Shown in pieces: positions 9,135 to 16,270 of a DNA stretch of 64,000 bases. A model generated the notes under the pieces. It did not search any database. It was not told the origin of the DNA and was given only the letters and a program-made list of their open reading frames with translations. Within the stretch, counting starts at the first letter, position 1, and each line of letters opens with the position of its first letter. The stretch comes from Qipengyuania flavescens (GTDB lineage: Bacteria; Pseudomonadota; Alphaproteobacteria; Sphingomonadales; Sphingomonadaceae): contig NZ_JARULD010000001.1 of the NCBI RefSeq assembly GCF_029688735.1, positions 62,001 through 126,000 on the forward strand, given 5' to 3'. The translations under genes and the position numbers were made by a program.

Positions 9135-9890
9135 TCAGGCCGCGTTGTCGAAACCCTCGGCGATCTTGCCGTGCAGGCTGCCGACGAACGCCCGCAATTC
9201 GCCAGCCAGTCCATGGTCCGGACGTCGTCGCAAGAACCCCTCGACCAGCGTTACGATGGCAGGCTCGAGCCGTAGGCCATTCATGCCCTGGGCAACCAAC
9301 CAGCCAATTTTCGCGATGGCGAGCAGAAGACAGTCCAGCTCAACGTGATCGCGCAGGTTCCGCCAGGCTCCATCGCTGGCCGGACGCGGGACGCTCGACT
9401 TCGCTGCGACGAGGTCGAACGGCACGCCCATGCGCAGCAAAAGCTGGCTGAGATGGGTCCACGTTCTACCTCCCCCTTTCATCATCAGACCGAGATCGAG
9501 GTGCGGCCGAGGGCCTTTTCGGCCGGGCTGGTCTAAGAGCTGCGGTGGCAGCCGCAATCCGTGCGCTATGCTAGCGTGCAGCAGGATCGGCACGTCGGTC
9601 GCTAACCCGCCATAGGTGATGATGGGCTTATCGTCATTCGCACGCAGATAATCGAAGACCTTGGTGACCACGCCAGCCTCGTCAACCCAGTCCCGCTCGC
9701 ACCAGCTGCCAATCTCGCCGGTGCTGACGCGACCTTCGTCATCGATAGTGAACTGGAACGCGGCGGCAGCCATGACACGCTTCACCGCGACCGCGTGACG
9801 ATTTGAATCAGGATCCATGGCCTGATGTAATTTGTAGAGGTTCTTGTCCCAGAAGAATTCCGCGTCGAGCGCGATATACGTTTTTGCCAT
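9135..9890 (-). CDS. Predicted 3'-5' exonuclease, PolB exonuclease-like
   Basis: The 251-residue protein has the RNase H-like exonuclease signature: ExoI-type acidic residues in YIALDAEFFWD (D9, E11), ITYGGLATDVPILLH (ExoII region), HLDLGLMM and a late HVELDCLLL (ExoIII region). This matches the predicted exonucleases related to the proofreading domain of DNA polymerase B. Such proteins degrade DNA or RNA 3' ends with two metal ions. AGGA lies about 9 bases upstream of the ATG at 9890. No polymerase domain follows. It forms a same-strand run with the two unknown genes upstream. Island carriage suggests a role in mobile-element DNA processing or defence, which is inferred. Confidence 0.8.
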   Translation of the reverse strand: MAKTYIALDAEFFWDKNLYKLHQAMDPDSNRHAVAVKRVMAAAAFQFTIDDEGRVSTGEIGSWCERDWVDEAGVVTKVFDYLRANDDKPIITYGGLATDVPILLHASIAHGLRLPPQLLDQPGRKGPRPHLDLGLMMKGGGRTWTHLSQLLLRMGVPFDLVAAKSSVPRPASDGAWRNLRDHVELDCLLLAIAKIGWLVAQGMNGLRLEPAIVTLVEGFLRRRPDHGLAGELRAFVGSLHGKIAEGFDNAA

Positions 9891-9932
9891 TCCGCTTTTC
9901 CTTTCACTTAGTGTTGGCATCATCACGCTTCG

Positions 9933-10517
9933 TCAGAAGGGGAGCGGGCGCGCCCGCTCGAGCGCTCGCCATGCCTGCCACGCGGCGGCGAGCGATGTCC
10001 GTTGGTGCGGCGAACATTGCGACCACAGGAACGCTGCCCACAGGCACTGTGCTTCCTCCGGTGCCCTGCGCGATCGTGACAGCATGTTTGAACCGGGACC
10101 GGCTCGCTCGATCCGGTATGCGGCAGAAATCTCTTCCAGCACGTTGTTTGCGCATTCGAGCGGGAGAATATCGAGGTCCGGACGACCTCGCTGAAGCAGT
10201 TGCAGGTCAGCCGGCGGCAGCGGTCCACCGGCCACGAAGGCCTGCCGCAGATAGTGCTGCGAGATGCGGGACGCCCGCGCGATCAACGTCGCATTGGTCG
10301 GAATGCGTTTGGCCAGCCCTGCGAGAATATCGGCCCGGTTCTCTGTCCGATCAAACGCACGGTGATCGACAGCGAACCTTGCGCCGCCCTTTTGTTCGCG
10401 GCGGACGGTGAAGATGGCGGTCGAGCGGATAGCGGAGCGCGGACTGCTTTCGCCGGGATCGCGGATGATCGCGAGCGAGCACAACACCCGCGGATGGCGC
10501 CTGTGGGAATGGGGCAT
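9933..10517 (-). CDS. Unknown protein, possibly a degenerate DnaQ-like fold
   Basis: The 194-residue product has AGGA 9 bases upstream of its ATG. No domain is certain. The order ADILAGLAKRIPTNATLIARA, then DLDILPLE, then SRRAPEEAQCLWAAFL loosely recalls DnaQ-type exonucleases (position of xAHN, xDxLxL and HxAxxDA), but the catalytic acidic residues are not convincingly conserved. If the similarity is real the protein is probably inactive or very divergent. It lies about 42 bases upstream of the PolB-like exonuclease and on the same strand. An unrelated island-specific protein is equally possible. Confidence 0.55.
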   Translation of the reverse strand: MPHSHRRHPRVLCSLAIIRDPGESSPRSAIRSTAIFTVRREQKGGARFAVDHRAFDRTENRADILAGLAKRIPTNATLIARASRISQHYLRQAFVAGGPLPPADLQLLQRGRPDLDILPLECANNVLEEISAAYRIERAGPGSNMLSRSRRAPEEAQCLWAAFLWSQCSPHQRTSLAAAWQAWRALERARPLPF

Positions 10518-10606
10518 GATGGAAATCCTGTTCTGAAGAACGAGACAGGCGGCGCCTCCGGTTGGAGACGCCGCCTGTGTAGTGGTGATGGGAGATGTGA
10601 AGCCGG

Positions 10607-11146
10607 TCAGGCCATGAAGTCGGCGAAGGCCTGCGCGTCGGTGAACAGGCTGAAATAGCCGGCTTCCCACTGGTCAGGATCGACCTCGACTGTGCTCATC
10701 GCAGCGCGGATGTCTTGCCATGCGCGTTCGACGCCGCGCTCGACCTTCGCACGCGACGGCACGGCGCACGATCGCAGCAGGCACCGCTTGTCGAGGCGGA
10801 AGGCATGACGACGATCGATGGTGACGAGAACGATCGGTTTACTACGGCTCAGGCGGCAAGGCTCGACCTGCATGATCTGCGCACCGTCCCTCGTCCGGTA
10901 GATCAGGGCGAGGCCGCCGCAGATGCGAGTTTGGTCATTGGCGAACAGCGCCATCAGCGAGTCCTGCCTTGCCTGCATCGCCGCCCGGGCGACCATCTCA
11001 AGCGCGGGTTCGGATGGATAGTCCATGGTGCCGATTGTCAGTGCATCGGTGCCGGCACCGGGGTCGGTGGGCAGGCCAAGCGCTTGCGACAGCGCACAGG
11101 TCAGCTGCTGGCGAGGGCAAGCCCAGCCGATATCGAGATCGATCAT
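10607..11146 (-). CDS. Unknown protein (179 aa)
   Basis: The sequence begins MIDLDIGWACPRQQLTCALS and I cannot assign it to a family. It is soluble, with no signal peptide, and contains two cysteines in ICGGLALIYRT and DKRCLLRSCAVPS. AGGA is well placed 7 bases upstream of the ATG at 11146, so translation is credible. It precedes the other unknown gene on the same strand with a gap of about 90 bases, suggesting a small operon that also includes the PolB-like exonuclease. The ATP-binding or catalytic motifs of common phage and defence proteins are not visible. Confidence 0.6.
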   Translation of the reverse strand: MIDLDIGWACPRQQLTCALSQALGLPTDPGAGTDALTIGTMDYPSEPALEMVARAAMQARQDSLMALFANDQTRICGGLALIYRTRDGAQIMQVEPCRLSRSKPIVLVTIDRRHAFRLDKRCLLRSCAVPSRAKVERGVERAWQDIRAAMSTVEVDPDQWEAGYFSLFTDAQAFADFMA

Positions 11147-11244
11147 TCGTAATTCCTTATTGTGTATTTGGCGGCCTATTGGCCGAAGCCTTTTCCGTTC
11201 AGCCGGATGGCTCACGTTCCGTGCCTTCTTGAGATCTACGCCTC

Positions 11245-11568
11245 TCAGGCCGGGGTCCAGGTCGTATGGAAGCGATACCGCTCGCTCGCGGGCAGCGGGA
11301 CGATCACCGGGTCCTTCCCGATGGTCGACACGTACCAGTCGAGCTCGGCCTGATAGGCTTCGGCGCGCACGTGTTTGTGCCACAGATCGTGCAGACGTCC
11401 CCATGCCCAACGATAGCGCTGCTCACGCAGGTCGTCCTTATAGCCATATGGTGCTCCCTGCGCTTCGAACCTCCACGCTGGAGCGTCCATTGCCGCCAGA
11501 GTCTTGGCCATGATCCGCGAGGCGTAGCTGAATAGTTGCGGGTCGAGTATCCGCGAGATGATCGAGGT
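11245..11568 (-). pseudogene. Remnant: C-terminal fragment resembling a 3'-5' exonuclease
   Basis: The frame is open from just after a TGA at 11571 and encodes RILDPQLFSYASRIMAKTL followed by APYGYKDDLREQRYRWAW and LWHKHVRAEAYQAELDWY. The pattern APxGxKDxLRxRxYRW, then W, then AELxWL is the C-terminal extension often seen on DnaQ-family exonucleases. The N-terminal exonuclease domain is absent. The fragment overlaps, in a different frame, the last 40 or so codons of the truncated restriction-type helicase. I read it as the downstream half of a deletion junction. Translation from the ATG at 11511 would give an 88-residue product of doubtful function. Confidence 0.6.
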
Positions 11569-13828
11569 TCATCTGGGCCTCTTCGCCTACGATCCCAGAG
11601 TTGACCGTCTGCGCAGCCCCGACGAGATCAGGGGTCAGTTCCAGCGTCGAATCATCGGTGAACTCGGCGCGCAGCGTATCGCGCGGCAGTTCGGTTCGAT
11701 ACCCTTCGACCCGCGGGAAGCGAATCTCGACGTCGTCGCGTTCCGGGCTGATTGCCTCGACACGCACCATCGGTGGTGGTGGCTTGATCGTGGCGGTTTG
11801 GGGCTGCGCCGTGAAATCGAACGGGATGCCGAATATGTCGGCGTATTCGACGTCAAAGCGATCCTCGTCGTTCAACCGGTAGGACACGCGGCGCAGCGCG
11901 CGGCCGATGACCTGCTCGCACAGAAGCTGCGTGCCGAACGCGCGGACGCCGAGAACGTGAGTGACCGTATTCGCGTCCCAGCCTTCGGTCAGCATCGATA
12001 CCGATACAACACACCGTATGGCTTCGCCCAGTTGGCCGGGACGACCGACAGTGTTCATGACTTCTCGCAGGATAGCGGTGTCGTCGATCTTCTCGGCAGC
12101 GGCCCTGTCGCCTGTACGCTGGACCAGCTCGTCCTTAAAACGGGCGATTTCCGGTTCTGCTGCGGCCTTGAATTCGGCACTGATCGCTTCGCCGCTTTCG
12201 ATCTGTTGGCTATCGATAAGCAGGGTCCGCATCTTCGGCAGAGCAACGCCATCCGGGTCGAAATTGCGGAACAGCTTGCACGCGCCCGCCATCAGACGCT
12301 TGTTACCGTCCTTGTCCTCAATCTCATAGCCAGCGATGTTATCGTGAACCAGCTTGCTGGTGGCCGTGTTGTTGCAGACGACGATGAAGACAGGCTCGAC
12401 GCCGAGGCCGTGCTCCTTCCAGGTATCGAAGGTCTTCTCGTAATGCCCATAAAGCGCATCGATCGCGGAGAGAAGTTCGTTGGGTAGCTTCTGCGGATCA
12501 TCGAACCCAGATTTGGCGCGCCCCTTTTTGGGAAGCTTCGTTCCGACATGCTCCCATAGGTTGCGGAACATTGGCGTGTCGCCGCCCTCGACATTGTCCA
12601 TGATGGGCACGCGTGGCAGCTTGACAATCCCGCACTCAATCGCGTCCATGAGCGAGAAATCGCTCATCACCCAGCCGAAAAGCGAGCCTTCCCGGTAGCC
12701 GGAACCGCGCAGAAAGAAGGGCGTGGCAGAGAGGTCGTAGACCATATTGAGGCCGAGCGTCCGCTTCACCGCCTCCAGCCCGCTGATCCACAGGCGGGCG
12801 GCTTCGTTGGCTTCCTTGGCCTCCGCCTTTTCATCGCCCTTGAGCGCCTTTTCCTCTTCCGGCGATAGCGGGCGTTCTCGATAGCAGTGATGCGCTTCGT
12901 CGTTGAGAACGACGATGTTCTTCATGCCCATCAGAGGCCCAGCCACCCGCCGGAGCATGGACCCATCGCTTTCCTGCTTGGGCTCGGTCGCCAGAGCAGC
13001 CTGCTGGACCTTGTTGAGACTCACCTCGTCCTTCTTCTTGAAGGAATGGTAGTTGGTGATGACAATCTTGGCTTGCCCAAGGTCGCGGAGCATATCCTCA
13101 GGCACGATGTGCCGGGTGCTGTAATAGCTCTCGGGATCGTTCGGCTGCAGGACGCGCAAGCGGTCCTTGATGGTGATGCCAGGGGCTACGATCAGGAAAC
13201 CCTTGGAGAAACGCTTGGAATTGGGATGGCGAACGGCGTTGAGCGTATGCCATGCGATAAGCATTGCCATGACTGTCGTTTTGCCAGCACCCGTCGCCAG
13301 CTTAAGCGCCATACGGACCAGATCCGGGTTCGATGCCTCGTTGGCCGCGAAGAGATGCTCCCAGTAGCGCTGCGCGGTAGCGAGCTTCGCCTTGCGCCCT
13401 TTATGCTCGGGCTTGCCCGCCACTTCGGTCAGCCAGATCACGGTCTCGACCGCCTCGATCTGGCAGAAGAACGGAGGGAGCGGCATTTCGCCGGAGCGCC
13501 AATGGCGCAAGAGACGCGCGGTTGTAGGCGTTACCTGCCACTGGCTTTCTGGAAGCTCCCGCCAAGTATCGATGGCCTGACGGATACCGTTGATGATCTC
13601 TGTCGGGTCATAGATGTCGCCGAGCGCGTCCGCGAAAATGTCAGCCTGCGCTGCGCTCTTGCCGCGCGTCGATCTGGGCTTGGGTATCGGAGTGGTGAGG
13701 TCGCTGCGGCGTCGACCGTGCTCGACTACGCCGGTGGGTTGGCCTCCATCGCCCAACTGCCAATGCCGTTCTGGGCGCCGATAGGGCGAATTGAGTATTG
13801 GTGAATCGAAAAATGCCTCGGTACTCAC
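11438..13828 (-). CDS. Restriction-type DEAD-box helicase (BPTD_3080-like), C-terminally truncated
   Basis: The 796-residue protein begins MSTEAFFDSPILNSPYRRP, the usual N-terminus of BPTD_3080-family restriction proteins, which resemble type III Res subunits. It has Walker A in LATGAGKTTVMAML (about residue 178), a DEAH-like box in VVLNDEAHHCYRE, LSATPFFLRGSG and motif VI in LCEQVIGRALRR. Family members are about 1000 residues and continue past EHLxxxRPST. Here similarity stops at NLDHLADTRPATIQ, and about 30 unrelated residues follow to the stop. The C-terminal region expected to hold the nuclease is therefore missing. The GTG at 13828 follows GGGGTGG; the ATG at 13852 lacks a ribosome site. 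No cognate methyltransferase is present in the island. Confidence 0.85.
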   Translation of the reverse strand: MSTEAFFDSPILNSPYRRPERHWQLGDGGQPTGVVEHGRRRSDLTTPIPKPRSTRGKSAAQADIFADALGDIYDPTEIINGIRQAIDTWRELPESQWQVTPTTARLLRHWRSGEMPLPPFFCQIEAVETVIWLTEVAGKPEHKGRKAKLATAQRYWEHLFAANEASNPDLVRMALKLATGAGKTTVMAMLIAWHTLNAVRHPNSKRFSKGFLIVAPGITIKDRLRVLQPNDPESYYSTRHIVPEDMLRDLGQAKIVITNYHSFKKKDEVSLNKVQQAALATEPKQESDGSMLRRVAGPLMGMKNIVVLNDEAHHCYRERPLSPEEEKALKGDEKAEAKEANEAARLWISGLEAVKRTLGLNMVYDLSATPFFLRGSGYREGSLFGWVMSDFSLMDAIECGIVKLPRVPIMDNVEGGDTPMFRNLWEHVGTKLPKKGRAKSGFDDPQKLPNELLSAIDALYGHYEKTFDTWKEHGLGVEPVFIVVCNNTATSKLVHDNIAGYEIEDKDGNKRLMAGACKLFRNFDPDGVALPKMRTLLIDSQQIESGEAISAEFKAAAEPEIARFKDELVQRTGDRAAAEKIDDTAILREVMNTVGRPGQLGEAIRCVVSVSMLTEGWDANTVTHVLGVRAFGTQLLCEQVIGRALRRVSYRLNDEDRFDVEYADIFGIPFDFTAQPQTATIKPPPPMVRVEAISPERDDVEIRFPRVEGYRTELPRDTLRAEFTDDSTLELTPDLVGAAQTVNSGIVGEEAQMNLDHLADTRPATIQLRLADHGQDSGGNGRSSVEVRSAGSTIWL

Positions 13829-14197
13829 AACACCCCACCCCGTTCTTGGCATCTATTGCGCTTTGCGAATCTCTGTTTGGAGACAGCGCTCTAAGCCCAC
13901 TAACTGCCTCTACCCGATAAAAAAATCGACCCCTACCGCCCCGCTTTCCATAGGCGTGTGCCGAGGCCTCGGTCTCCGCGCGGGTCAGGGACGGCCTTTG
14001 ACGGGTCAAAAGGAAGGCTTCGAATTGACCATGCCTTCGAGCACACTTTTGCTCACGCTGTGGGGTAACATGGAACGGATAAATTTATTCTCGCACTGTG
14101 CCACAGATTGTGCCACAAATTGTGCCACACGCTCTGTTCGAGATCGTGAAAATGGCTGTTTTCTGGGCTTCTTCAGAGGCGGTCGAAAAAAGGTCGG
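13829..14197. other. Right-end region of the island (about 370 bp), no supported gene
   Basis: Lies upstream of the restriction-type helicase and runs to the right direct repeat. It contains the second cluster of 12-bp repeats (14097-14130). An open frame of 153 codons at 13791-14252 crosses the attachment repeat and the repeat cluster and looks non-coding. The promoter of the helicase gene should be here. Confidence 0.55.
14097..14130 (+). repeat. 12-bp tandem repeat cluster, right end
   Basis: Reads TGTGCCACAGAT, TGTGCCACAAAT, then TGTGCCACAC. It is the counterpart of the cluster at 1636-1665, in the same orientation with the two unit variants in swapped order, and ends 67 bases before the right direct repeat. 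It is a candidate set of recombinase arm sites. Confidence 0.75.
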
Positions 14198-14221
14198 GAA
14201 TCCTCTCTCCCCGACCAATTT
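14198..14221 (+). repeat. attR: 24-bp direct repeat at the right end of the island
   Basis: Identical to 1531-1554. It holds the last 20 bases of tRNA-Pro, including CCA, plus 4 bases. The preceding sequence does not fold into a tRNA, so this is the duplicated core left by integration, not a second gene. Chromosomal genes resume directly after it. Confidence 0.93.
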
Positions 14222-14302
14222 CGTTCATCGCCGATCAACCCATCCTTCGTAACGACGCGGTGGAGCGCGCCCGAGGGCGTCAGAGCAAAGGATGTCTTCG
14301 AG

Positions 14303-14431
14303 ATGCTTCGCAAATTCGCCGTACTCGCCATGGTCGCCGCAGGTGCGATGTCGCTATCGGCCTGCAATACGGTGCGCGGGCTTGGCCAGGACATCCAATC
14401 GGTTGCAGACGCCGGAGACCGCGTGACCTGA
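14303..14431 (+). CDS. Entericidin-family small lipoprotein (42 aa)
   Basis: The product MLRKFAVLAMVAAGAMSLSA continues with a lipobox cysteine (C21) in LSAC and NTVRGLGQDIQSVADAGDRV. The NTVxGxGxDI motif after the lipidated cysteine is the hallmark of entericidin A/B-type peptides. These are tiny membrane lipoproteins linked in enterobacteria to stationary-phase lysis control; their role in alphaproteobacteria is unclear. AAGGA lies about 9 bases upstream of the ATG. It is the first chromosomal gene after the island and probably originally followed tRNA-Pro directly. Confidence 0.85.
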   Translation: MLRKFAVLAMVAAGAMSLSACNTVRGLGQDIQSVADAGDRVT

Positions 14432-14525
14432 AAGGCTGGCGAGCGGGCGATTTCGCATGCCGTGCTTATCGCCTCGTTAACCCTCTAGTCGCTAGGGCTC
14501 CGCGGATGAATGGGGCTCACCGATC

Positions 14526-15725
14526 ATGTGGCTGATCAGGCACTTCGCGCGGCGATCGCGCGGATCGGACTGGCGCGCTTATTTCCTCATCGGATGCGTT
14601 GCCATCCTCGCCCTGCTATTGGCAGGAGCAAGCTGGAGCGCCCAGCGTTCGGCCAGCGAGCGTTCGGCCAACGAAGCCCGCCAGACGCAAACCCTGGAAG
14701 TGTTGCTCGAAACCGATCGGCTCCGCACCGCCGCCTTGCAGCAGATACGCGGCGAGCGCGGCTATTTGCTGACCGACGATCCGCTGTTCCTGCAGCCATA
14801 TCGTACTGGCGTGAGAGATGCGCAGGATGCTCGGGCGCGATTGGCGCAACTCATCGCGGACAACCCTGCACAAACCAGTCGCCTTGCAGCAATGGAGGAG
14901 GAGTTCGAACGCCTGAACGCCGTGTTTGCCGCCATGATCGAGCAACAGGAATCCGGCCGGAACGCGGAAGCGATCTTCTATGTCCGTCAAGGTGCCGATC
15001 GACTTGCGATCGAGGCGATACTCGCCGGCCTCTCGGAGATCGAACGGGCCGAGCGCGAACTGCTGCGTGAACAGACTTCCTTGGCCCAACGTCGAGCACG
15101 CGAGAACGAGCTCTATCAATACGGGCTGACCGGGATCGGTGCCCTTTTGCTGGTCCTCGCCGCGGTTGCCACGTTCTACGTCCGCCGCGCCGTCGACGCC
15201 GAAGCGCAGGCGCGCCGCGAACTTCAACGATTTGCCGCCACCGATGCGCTGACCGGCTTGCCCAACCGGCGCAGTTTCATGGAATCGCTCGGTCGAGCGC
15301 TGGATCGCGCACAGATCGATTCTTCACGAAAGCTATGCGTCGCGATTTTCGATATCGATCACTTCAAGCGGGTGAACGATCGCTTCGGTCATCCGGCCGG
15401 AGACGAGGTTATCCGGGAAGTCGGAGTTCGCGCCCACGACTCCTTGCGAACGCGCGACTTCGTGGGCCGAATCGGTGGCGAGGAATTCGCAATCGTCCTG
15501 CCGAAGGCGGACATCGAAGGCGCGAAGACGGTCTGCGAGCGCTTGCGCCTTGCCATAGACGGCAAACCGGTGCGCCATGGCGACGCGATCATCCCCTTCA
15601 CGATCAGCGTCGGCGTAGCCGAATTCCAGTCCGGCGACGACATCGACCATATCATGGCCCGCGCTGATGAAGCGCTCTACGAAGCCAAAACCGGCGGCCG
15701 CAACCAGGTCCGCATCGCCGCCTGA
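14526..15725 (+). CDS. Membrane diguanylate cyclase, CHASE3-GGDEF
   Basis: A 399-residue inner-membrane sensor that should make cyclic di-GMP from two GTP. The N-terminal membrane helix (AYFLIGCVAILALLLAGA) is followed by a periplasmic CHASE3-like region with RGERGYLLTDDP, a second helix (LTGIGALLLVLAAVATFYV) and a GGDEF domain. The active-site loop is GGEEF, and RTRD five residues before it is the product-inhibition I-site, so the enzyme is predicted active and feedback regulated. The substrate-binding loop FDIDHFKRVNDRFGHPAGD is intact. The EAL-domain phosphodiesterase at 26.9-28.2 kb could oppose it. The signal is unknown. Confidence 0.94.
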   Translation: MWLIRHFARRSRGSDWRAYFLIGCVAILALLLAGASWSAQRSASERSANEARQTQTLEVLLETDRLRTAALQQIRGERGYLLTDDPLFLQPYRTGVRDAQDARARLAQLIADNPAQTSRLAAMEEEFERLNAVFAAMIEQQESGRNAEAIFYVRQGADRLAIEAILAGLSEIERAERELLREQTSLAQRRARENELYQYGLTGIGALLLVLAAVATFYVRRAVDAEAQARRELQRFAATDALTGLPNRRSFMESLGRALDRAQIDSSRKLCVAIFDIDHFKRVNDRFGHPAGDEVIREVGVRAHDSLRTRDFVGRIGGEEFAIVLPKADIEGAKTVCERLRLAIDGKPVRHGDAIIPFTISVGVAEFQSGDDIDHIMARADEALYEAKTGGRNQVRIAA

Positions 15726-15764
15726 GCACTTGCAGGCGGCCGTGTAGACGCCCAAGTCTGCACG

Positions 15765-16232
15765 ATGGCCAAAACCAAAGTCCTGTTCGTCTGTCTCGGA
15801 AACATCTGCCGATCCCCCCTCGCCGAAGCGGCTTTTCGCAAGGCTGCAGAGGACGCGGGTCTCGACGTCGAAGTCGATAGCGCCGGGACCGCCGATTACC
15901 ACGTCGGCGAGCCGCCCGATCCGCGCAGCATCGAGGAGGCGCAGCGCCGAGGCATCGACATTCGCGGCTTTCGCGGACGCCAGCTGGCAGCGGAAGACTT
16001 CCACGAGTTCGATTTCATCCTCGGCATGGACAAGTCGAACATGCAGAATATCGCGCAGCGCGATCCCGGCGATGGAAAGGCGAAGGTGGCGATGCTGCTT
16101 GATCTGGTCCCTGGCCAGCAAGGGCGGGAGGTCAGTGATCCTTACTACGGAGCAAAGGATGGTTTCGCAGCGACGTGGCGAGAGGTGGATGCTGCAGCCC
16201 GGGCGCTGGTAGCCATCATCCTTGATGAGTAG
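15765..16232 (+). CDS. Low-molecular-weight protein-tyrosine phosphatase
   Basis: The 155-residue cytoplasmic phosphatase has the P-loop CLGNICRS near the N-terminus (nucleophile C10, R16) and the general-acid aspartate in SDPYYG near the C-terminus. It hydrolyses phosphotyrosine through a cysteinyl-phosphate intermediate. Enzymes of this class often act on capsule tyrosine kinases, but no kinase gene is visible here. It starts 39 bases after the diguanylate cyclase on the same strand and could be co-transcribed with it. It converges on the polysaccharide-like operon that ends at 16271. Confidence 0.95.
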   Translation: MAKTKVLFVCLGNICRSPLAEAAFRKAAEDAGLDVEVDSAGTADYHVGEPPDPRSIEEAQRRGIDIRGFRGRQLAAEDFHEFDFILGMDKSNMQNIAQRDPGDGKAKVAMLLDLVPGQQGREVSDPYYGAKDGFAATWREVDAAARALVAIILDE

Positions 16233-16270
16233 TCATGTAGTAGCCTGCCAGCCGCGAGACCTTCAGGCGC

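Noticed and set aside
14173..14221. Second partial tRNA-Pro gene at the island's right end
   Set aside because: Only the last 20 bases of the tRNA are present; D-arm and anticodon arm are absent, so it is the att repeat and not a gene.
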